A stretch of DNA of 50,827 nt, taken from contig JARVKI010000168.1 of NCBI GenBank assembly GCA_036674765.1, positions 1 through 50,827 on the forward strand. Direction: 5' to 3'. The DNA comes from Seiridium cupressi. Its lineage: Eukaryota > Ascomycota > Sordariomycetes > Amphisphaeriales > Sporocadaceae. A program made the position numbers and the translations under genes. Below the pieces are notes generated by a model. It did no database searches, was not told the DNA's origin, and saw nothing but the letters and a program-made list of their open reading frames with translations. Below, in pieces: positions 43,172 through 50,827 of this stretch; the first letter of the stretch is position 1, and the number at the start of each line of letters is the position of its first letter.

Positions 43172-44835
43172 TGTGAAGTTGGCGAAAAATGTTCTACATA
43201 AAAGAGAGAGAAAAGAGCGTAGACAAGTAGGCAAGTCAACAAGATGGAACAAGACGGGCGTTGTTTAGCATAAATTAGACAAAGTTTATGAGCCGCAGTC
43301 AGGGTCCTTTCTTGAAAAGTTCATCTTCAGCAACGTGGACCAGCAAGCTAACGCAGCTACCGCTTATCCATAGCCACATGCGGTCTTTGATGCGACTTAC
43401 GCAAAATCCTTGACTTATTAACCAAACCCTGTCCCCGGAATCCCTGACTCTTAAGGCTTTGCCTAGTGCTTGAAAATAGCTTGTCCATGACTTGCCTTTA
43501 TGAATGATTGATGAGTACAGGGGCGCGACTTTGGGGATCGCTGCCTTTTAGGGTAATTCCACTGCAGTCGCGACGAGAGTAGCATTCCGGGTGGAGCATG
43601 GCTGTTGGTTCCCGAGGACGCTATTCCAGAAAACCGCCTGGCTTCGATCCTTTCGTTGGGGCTAGCGTATGGGTGCAACCGTTATGTTGCACAACTGGAA
43701 CATTGATGTTGATGCTAATATCGCTTCCCCAGCCTCGGGGAATGGAAATAGCGTCGCGCGAGTCGTGACCCTGCAAAGCCGGGCTAGATTCCATCCAAGC
43801 AATTGAATTCTGCCCACTTTAGGGCCACACGCTCGGTAGTATACCCTTGCCTCGGTAGAATGGAAATGATTGATCAACAAGCCTACTGGCAGGACCACCA
43901 CACTAAAACGCGACACTTCTTGGGATTTCCCAATACAACTAGATATTTTCGTAGGCTTATATTTCCTTGTGGCATGTGCAATTCCTTTTTATAGTTTTCC
44001 ACTAAGGCCCAAATAGATTGTATCCGAAATTATATACGAAAATTTATAGTCACCTCGTTAATTTGCATATAGTTGAAATTACAATGTAGGAGGGTTTTCC
44101 TTGGGAGTGTCGCGCTTTTAGTCGCGGAGGTTTTGTGGCCTATGACGACGACCTACGTCCCCCAGTACGGCAAAGCGCCAATTGTGACATTCAAGATCGT
44201 TGGAATTTCGAAACCTTTCCCGGAAATGGTTCACGAAGATCTATTAGATTAAGAAGGCTTTTCACATGCGCTTGCGCGTATTTTAGACCCCAGCCGCCAC
44301 CTAGTCTGCCGATCACTAACTACACTGGCCTTATCGTGTTCTTGGCACCAGGCGCTTGGCCGAACACAACGTGAACAAGGCTGAATCCTCGGGCACCAAC
44401 AACGATTAAGGCATTGGCATCTGTCTAGTTTCTAGTGCTAGTCGCTAAGGTCACATTTCTCAGAACTGCGGATATCTCGAAATTGCCGTCACGTTGCTGG
44501 CCCCTCAAGTTCCCCTATGTAATAGCGCCGGTGTTGATCTAACCCTTGGTTGTAACAACCCTTGCCATCACTAAACCCCAAAAGTCTTGGTCGCTGCATG
44601 CTACAATAGTCTCCCCTATTTGAACCCACATCAGCTGCGACTCTAGTGCGTTTGTGGCGCAGGATATGCATATGCTGTTCCTCGCTGGGGTCCCGAGTAG
44701 TGGGGTTTGGCAGATATACGGTCGAGCGTGCGGCTGTGTGTATATCACAAGAAAGACGGAACACCAACGTGCACCAAATTGCCTTCGGTTCTCTAACTAG
44801 TTTTCGATTGTGATCAATATTCATAGAGTGACATT
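43172..44835. other. Intergenic, about 1.7 kb
   Basis: Divergent spacer between the receptor gene (minus) and the GMC gene (plus), holding both promoters. 43990-44090 is A+T-rich. Overlapping minus-strand open frames at 44489-44824 have no recognisable pattern. No tRNA could be folded by eye. Confidence 0.5.
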
Positions 44836-46637
44836 ATGGCCATAACTTACGATTTCGTGGTGGTTGGAAGTGAGTCTGCAGATCATCACTACCGTTCTGA
44901 CTCGAGGACTGACGATCTACAGGCGGTCCAGCTGGGAGCGCGGTGGCAGCCGGCCTTGCAAACGCACCCAAGAAACCATCCATTCTCTTGCTCGAGGCTG
45001 GGCCCGACAACGAAGACAGAAATCTACGTATCGACGGACAGAGATGGCAAACATTCATGAAGGAGGGCGTGAACTGGGGCTACAAAACCGTTCCGCAAGA
45101 GTATGCCGCCAACCGCGAATGTGACTATTCGCGTGGGAAAGGCCTGGGAGGATCGAGCGCCATTAACTTTGGTGTTTATACTATTGGCGCACGTGACGAT
45201 TACGACGAGTGGGCGAGGATCGTCGGCGACGACGCCTTTAGGTGGGAGAAGATCCAGGCCCGATTCAAGGCCCTCGAGACCTTTGACGGCAAACTTCCGC
45301 AGGGAGTAAGCTCGAAATACGCAGCACCAAAGAGCTCCGATCACGGCACTTCGGGGCCGCTCAAGGTTGGTTACGCAGCTGAGTGGGAAGACGATCTTCC
45401 GCCTCTATTGGATGCCTTTGAGAAAGCAGGCTTCGCCTTGAACCCGGACCACAACTCGGGAAACCCGCTTGGAATGTCAGTCCTGGTCAACTCAGCTTCC
45501 AATGGCCTTCGCTCGACGTCGAAAGACTTGTTGGTTCCCCAGCCAGAGAACCTGACTATTCAAACATCTTCGCCCGTTCAGCGGGTCATCCTGGATGGCG
45601 ACAAAGTAGTTGGGGTTGAGAGCGATGGACGCAAATGTAAGCAAAGTGTAAGATGGTGTGGCATAGATCACTAACGACTGCCAGATTACGCTTCCAAGGA
45701 GGTCGTCTTGTCTGCAGGGTCCCTGGACACTCCGAAGATCTTGATGCATTCTGGATTAGGACCAGCAGATCAGCTCAGAAAATTCAATATTCCCGTGAAG
45801 CAGAATATCCCTGCGCTCGGTCAAGGACTTCGCGACCATATGTTCTCCCCGCTCGTTTTCACACGCAAAGCGGGTAGCACTAGCCGGTCCGCCTTCTATG
45901 GTGATGAGAAAATTATGCAAGCCGCCCTCGAGCAGTGGAAGAAGGATGGCACGGGCCCATGGGCGAAATACGCTTGCGAAACAGGAATCGGCTATTTCAA
46001 GCTTGACACAATCACATCGTCCCCCGAATTCGAAGCCTTGCCGGCTGAAGAAAAGAGATACCTGCAATCGGCCACTGTGCCACATATGGAGGTCATCACG
46101 CATTTCCCTATGCACTGGTTTATTCCAAACTTCCAGAAACAAGATTTGGATTATAGCTGTTTGCTTGCTTTCTTGTACAATGCCCAAAGCCGTGGCGAGG
46201 TCACCTTGCAATCCTCTGATCCAGACGTACCTCTACTTTTCGATCCAAAGTTTCTCGCGCATCCCTATGATCGCCGGGCGGCGATTGAATCATTGCGGGC
46301 TATCCTGAAGGTAGCCAACTCCGAGGCTTACAGCAAAGACAGTATAGCTCAGCTCGTTGGACCAGCCTCCGATTCCGATGAGGACTTGTTGGAGTACTGG
46401 AAACAGACCATTTCGTCATCTTGGCACATGACTGGTACACTCAAAATGGGCCAGGAAGGTGACAAAGATAAGGATGCGGTTGTGGACCCCAACTTCAAAC
46501 TGTTTGGAGTACAGGGCCTCCGCGTAGCTGATATGAGTGTTGTTCCCGTTCTCATGAGCGCGCATATCCAGGCTACTGCTTATGTGACTGGGATGACGTG
46601 CGCCGAGAAGCTTGTGGCAGAGTATTATCTTGCATAG
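44836..46637 (+). CDS. GMC-family FAD-dependent oxidoreductase
   Basis: This three-exon gene (44836-44869, 44923-45636, 45685-46637) encodes 566 aa, normal for the family. Splicing the first 53-bp intron creates the FAD motif GSGPAGS (residues 11-17), followed by ILLLEAGPDNED. GMC signature 1 lies around YSRGKGLGGSSAINFGVYTIG, and signature 2 is SAGSLDTPKILMHSGLGP. The catalytic pair is His497 (SWHMTGT) and His543 (MSAHIQAT). The enzyme would oxidise an alcohol (sugar, aryl alcohol, choline or other) with FAD; the electron acceptor is probably oxygen or a quinone. No signal peptide is visible, so it is probably intracellular. The gene is intact, and its 5' neighbour is transcribed divergently. 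Confidence 0.93.
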
Positions 46638-47305
46638 GGAAGCAAGTTGCACAGACTGGAGGAAGGTCTCATAAAGCAAGCATCGTTATTCTTCACAGAT
46701 GGGAGAGAGAATCAGCCATAGCTGGAAAGGTTTCTTCATAGATATAGAAAGTCGTATCATAGATATGCGGTGAAAGGCGCATTGACCTTGACTCTTGGCC
46801 AGTAGCCCAGTCGCTGAGTAGAAGTGTAGCATCTAGATTAATCTAGACTCTTGCAATCCCTTTCGGGCACCATACTTGGTGTAGTTTGTCAATAACAGCG
46901 ATACTCTAGCGAGGACGAGTGTAGCTAGTAGCATTGGCGTACAGCACATACCACTGTTGAGGCGTCGGAGCTTATGTTGGTTCGACCTAGGATGTGAGGC
47001 CCGGTTGGATGATGTATTACTCGTAAGATCATAGGCTTCCTTGCCCAATGCTAGAGGTAGCGCCGACTCTAGCTTGTCGGCTAGACTCGCTACCGAGATC
47101 GGCTCATGGATGGGAGTAAGGGCTAGAAAGCTATGACGAGGATACGGGCAAGTAGGTCGTTTCAGACGTAACGCATGTGCTTACCATACATATAGGATAG
47201 CCAAACGTTAACTGAGGTGATATGGCACTGAATTATTGAATATATGAGCGGGGGATTTGTTAAAGCAACATGATGTACTTATATATCAATAGGTGATTAG
47301 ATTTG
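46638..47305. other. Intergenic
   Basis: No supported gene. A minus-strand ORF at 46833-47048 has no recognisable features. Confidence 0.5.
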
Positions 47306-47572
47306 CTAAAACTGCTGAGCACTCTTGTGTTGAGCTTGCTGGAAGAAGAAGCCGACGAAGAAGCGGATCCAGAAGAAAGCAGAAGCCGTGATCTGAGATG
47401 TGAGTCCGAAAAGGAGAATGACAAAGGATGTTGCGAGTGACTGGAGGTTGTTGCTCTGCGCTGAGGTGGCATTGCCGGCTGCGCCATGACTGGTCGTCGA
47501 AGTGTTTGTTCCGGTATTTCAGTTACCACAGATTTCGGATTTCCAGTCTCATCCACACAGCGGCCGCCCCAT
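47306..47572 (-). pseudogene. C-terminal remnant of a GPI-anchored-type surface protein
   Basis: A minus-strand frame ending at TAG 47306-47308 reads TNTSTTSHGAAGNATSAQSN and then a hydrophobic tail (LQSLATSFVILLFGLTS, then FFWIRFFVGFFF). This looks like a Ser/Thr stalk with a GPI-type attachment signal or a terminal membrane segment. Immediately upstream, a second frame carries WGGRCVDETGNPKSVVTE, which would join it after a one-base shift near 47520; above that is a stop. No start is seen. I infer the broken end of a secreted or wall protein gene. Confidence 0.45.
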
Positions 47573-48000
47573 AAAGCTTATAGAGCTTTACGGCGTACCT
47601 CAAACGCTATTTGTCTCATCAAGCCAATGTAAATGATATGCCATGACCTACCAAATCTCTTGATTTGAGTCGCTGTCTAAACCTTAATATGATGGAAGAG
47701 AACGGGCGGCGGGAACTACGCGATATCCCGGCGCTGGGAATCCGATACACTTTAGTTCAGAGCAATTGGGGCCTGATGGAGAGACTTCTCGCACGGTGGA
47801 CTGCAGAGAGGGCACCAAAGTGTCTAGTCCTAGATGATAGCAGACACATCCGGTTTCCATGATTTCTTCCCAATGCCATCTGCTTGTTCTGCCGTATCCA
47901 AAAACTCTTAGTATATTCTCGTCTAGCCGTTAGTATTCGTTGCTTCTTCATGAGTATACGTAGCAGCACGAGAAGTGTCTGCACTCACTTATTTTCTTTG

Positions 48001-48044
<44 letters not shown>

Positions 48045-48084
48045 CCCCCCTCTTTAGATGTTCTCTCTATGGAGACGGCTATGG
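47573..48084. other. Intergenic with homopolymer tract
   Basis: No gene is seen. Contains the T26-A16-C6 tract at 48003-48050, listed separately. Confidence 0.55.
48003..48050. repeat. Homopolymer tract T26-A16-C6
   Basis: 26 T, then 16 A, then 6 C in uninterrupted runs, 34 bp downstream of the amidase stop codon. This can be real low-complexity DNA or an assembly join between poly-A and poly-T read ends. Confidence 0.9.
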
Positions 48085-49134
48085 TCATTTGGCCACTTGT
48101 TCACCGAATTGGCCATTCCCTTCATCTTCCCTGAGCCTGATCTCCCTTGCAATCCTTGGAACATCGACCCAAGCTTCTGGGCTTCGCCGTATCCCTAAAT
48201 CCCAACCCGCCTCCTCAGCGTCGGCTCCGAAGCTCAACAGAGCCTCCTCATCACACCACTCTCCCATTCCCATCAACCCAACAGGTATCTTGCCCAATGC
48301 ATCCGAATCCACCACTTCTCCTTCTCCGGGCACACCACCCGGCGCCACAAACCCAGCCGGCACGCTTATTCCTGGAACACCACAAAAGTTGGCCATCCAT
48401 ACATACTCCATGCTCTTCATCGTTTGGTCTCCATCACTAATCCCAAATCGCAATTCGGCCTCGTCGCGGATAGGCCATCCAGCGCAAGCGGTTGTCGGAG
48501 TCACGATGATCATTCCCGGATGTTGTGACCAAAGCCACGCAAGGTGTTGCATAAGCACACGCCGAAGCTTCTGCGCCAGTTGGTAGTCGCTCGCGGGTGT
48601 GGTGCGGCCGAGAGCTAACAATATCTTGTTCGCTGGTGATATGCCTTCTGTGATAGGGAGGAGTGTCGCGGCGTCTGTTAGCAGGGTCAAAGCGTGAGCA
48701 ATCTGACCCTCGGCAACGAAGGGGATATCTATAGGGACAGATTTTTATCCCTTATACTCGACAAGCCAGTCGATCATTGCTCGGCAAAGATCTTGAATAG
48801 CCGGCGTGGACCGTTGAATCCAGGTCTCTGGAATACCGAGAAGTTTCTGTCTTGTTGGGTCGTCATATGATAAATTGATGGACTTGCCGCTTCCTTGAGG
48901 GAAGAGCGAGTATGGGTCTGGGCCCTTGATAGCCGCATATAGGGTAGCGAGAGAGCGCATATCTGCTGCCAGAGGGCCGTTGACCGCTGACGTGTTACTA
49001 TGGTTCTGCATAGGGAAGAAAGATACCCGGCCATGGGTAGGCTTGAGTCCAAAAACAGCACAGAACGATGCCGGGATCCTGATACTCCCACCTCCATCGC
49101 TGCCCAACGTGAAGGTGTCAGATGGGTTATGCAA
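48085..49134 (-). pseudogene. Amidase-signature enzyme, 5'-truncated and with an internal stop
   Basis: The frame begins without ATG inside the amidase signature: [20 protein letters not shown], then [13 protein letters not shown], corresponding to the Gly/Ser-rich core with the catalytic Ser region. It continues with [24 protein letters not shown] at about 48746-48748 interrupts the frame after VEYKG, and the same frame reopens (SVPIDIPFVAEGQIAHALTL, MIIVTPTTACAGWPIRDEAE, WMANFCGVPGISVPAGF) to the natural stop at 48085. The N-terminal part expected in this family (roughly 180-200 residues, including the catalytic Lys) is absent. Upstream sequence turns within 60 bp into the A+T-rich RIP block. 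I infer an enzyme gene killed by truncation or by mutation spreading from the adjacent repeat. Confidence 0.85.
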
Positions 49135-49189
49135 CAGAGTGAAAGGCCACGAAGATGATGATAGTTTCTAAATAGGTAGGATATAGACT

Positions 49190-50827
49190 GATCTCTGCCC
49201 TTTAACTAATATAGGTTACCGCCCTTTAATATCCGCGGCGCAGGCGTTATATCGGTATTATATTAATCCTTTCGGCCCGGGTTTTATCCTTTATTAATAA
49301 TTTTACGTTATTTATATATTACGTTAGTGTAATTATTATATTCGCGTTTAATATTATTTTTTTTCCGAGTTTTTATTTTAAAAGTTTAATTATAATTATA
49401 TTAATTTAAATAATAAATATAATAATTAATAATTATAATTTAAATATTAAATAAAAATAATCGAAATTTAAATAATTAATTATTATATATATTAAACTTT
49501 TAAACTTTGCTTTTATAATTATTTTTTTATAATAAAACGGTAAAATCTTTTAATTTTAAATTATTTTATCGTAACGTTATAATATTATTAACTTTTTTTA
49601 ATAATAAAATCTTTTATTTATTATAAATAATTATTTTTTTAATATATTATCGCGTTATATTATTAATTAATTATTAATTATTATTTTATTAAATAAATAA
49701 CCGTTTTTATAACGTATAATTATATAATTAACGATTATAATAATTATTATCCTTTTATTTTCTTTAATAATAAGCTTTTTTATTATTATTATTACGTATA
49801 CGTTAATTTTAAATAAATATTATTTATTATTATCGTTAACGTTAACGTTTTTCCCCCGTTTTCGCTTTTTAATAATAATAATTATAAACGCTTTACTTTT
49901 ATTACGCGTATTAATCGCGTTTATAAAAAAGTTAAAAAGGTTAAACTTTCGCGCGGCGTCGTTAAAACATTTAAAGTTTAATATTATATTTAAATTTAAC
50001 GTTTTAAAATTAAACGAAATTACCGTTATTATAATTAAGTTAATTAATACTTTATTACGTTTTTATTATATATATATATATTATATATATTAATTAATTT
50101 TTAACATTTAACGTTTATTATATAAATTATATAAATTAAAATTATATATATTTTTTAATTAAATTTCTTTTTTATTTTTACGTTATATAAACGTTATTAA
50201 TTCGGTTTAAACTATTTATACCGTTATTAAAGTTAATAAAACCGTTAATAATAACGATAAAAATACGATATACGTTACCGCCGCCGTTATTATTAAAGTA
50301 TAACGTGTATTTTACGTTAACCTTTTTTACTTTTACCGTTAATTTTTTTAACCGCGTTTTTATTACTTTTTAAATTAAAATTTCGGTATATTAAAAATTA
50401 ATCGCCGTATTACCGTTATTTTAAAAGGCCTTTTAAGCTTTTATAAAGTTATTTTTATTAAAAAAAAAGATAAAACAAAAAAGGTAAAAGAAATATTTAA
50501 ACGTTATATACGCGTAATATAAAAAGGATAATTACGTTAAAAACTTTAAATAAAAAAAAAACGCTTTTATATAAGTTTTTTTTAATAATTTTATTTATAA
50601 AACGTTTAAACCGTATTTTTATTATATATATATATATTATATATTTATAATTTTTATTAATATTATATTTTTAAAATATTTACGCGGTTTTTAAATATTA
50701 TTTATAATTAAATACCTTTTTTATCGAATTAAATATTATTATTTATTTTAAAAACTTTAATAATTAAAGATTTTATTAATTTATTATATTTATTTTATTT
50801 TTAAATTAATATTAAAACGTTATTTTT
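49190..50827. repeat. A+T-rich RIP-saturated block, running off the window
   Basis: About 1.6 kb of roughly 80% A+T sequence in which CA and TG dinucleotides are nearly absent, while CG, TA, AT and TT abound. This is the footprint of repeat-induced point mutation (CpA to TpA on both strands) taken almost to completion, so the original repeat, probably a transposon, is unrecognisable. No ORF survives. The block continues past 50827. Confidence 0.9.

Noticed and set aside
44489..44824. Minus-strand ORF, and a tRNA-like GGGTTCAAAT box near 44620
   Set aside because: The box is not followed by a matching T-arm and no cloverleaf could be folded. The ORF overlaps another of similar length with neither recognisable.
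13832..48600. Secondary-metabolite gene cluster
   Set aside because: A monooxygenase, a GMC oxidoreductase and receptors occur, but no backbone enzyme (PKS, NRPS, terpene cyclase), transporter or cluster regulator is present, and the genes are far apart.
1..50827. CRISPR array or prokaryotic operon structure
   Set aside because: The telomere and spliceosomal introns show a eukaryotic chromosome, and no regularly spaced repeats were found.

Overview
The window is a chromosome end of a filamentous ascomycete (Pezizomycotina). It starts with 18 copies of CCCTAA, the complement of TTAGGG. The genes carry short spliceosomal introns (41-74 bp, GT..AG, CTAAC/CTGAC-like branch sites). The gene families are typical of these fungi: a BCS1-like AAA ATPase, WSC-domain hydrolase, Pth11-like/fungal-rhodopsin receptors, GMC oxidoreductase and a CALB-type lipase. 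An A+T-rich block at the far end has almost no CpA/TpG but keeps CpG, the signature of repeat-induced point mutation (RIP). Genus and species cannot be read from the sequence.

Layout. 1-111 telomere. 142-768 remains of a secreted Cys-rich/Ser-Thr-rich protein gene that runs into the telomere and is broken. 1939-3651 BCS1-like AAA ATPase (4 exons). 5785-7389 secreted alpha/beta hydrolase with a C-terminal WSC domain. 7.4-13.8 kb is gene-poor and holds at least two decayed genes whose stops can be explained by C-to-T changes. 13832-15130 Pth11-like receptor (5 exons). 16408-34625 is a conserved core-like block: TM9/EMP70 protein, Lcp5/neuroguidin, flavin monooxygenase, a 925-residue low-complexity protein, a D-2-hydroxyacid dehydrogenase, a 241-bp MITE-like element, an HDDC2/YGK1-type HD phosphohydrolase and a basic protein with one conserved-looking hydrophobic segment. 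34.6-49.2 kb returns to accessory character: an orphan 236-residue ORF, a broken CALB-like lipase, unidentified remnants, a second Pth11-like receptor (6 exons), an intact GMC oxidoreductase, a decayed GPI-protein tail and an amidase missing its 5' half. 49.2-50.8 kb is RIP-saturated A+T-rich DNA running off the window.

The genes do not form one pathway. The mix is housekeeping (ribosome biogenesis, membrane-protein trafficking, nucleotide clean-up) starting only about 16 kb from the telomere, flanked by environment-facing genes (secreted hydrolase, receptors, oxidoreductases), several of them dead. No CRISPR array, tRNA, rRNA or recognisable autonomous transposon was seen. Gene models were spliced by hand from frame continuity, splice signals and family knowledge. 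No database search was possible.
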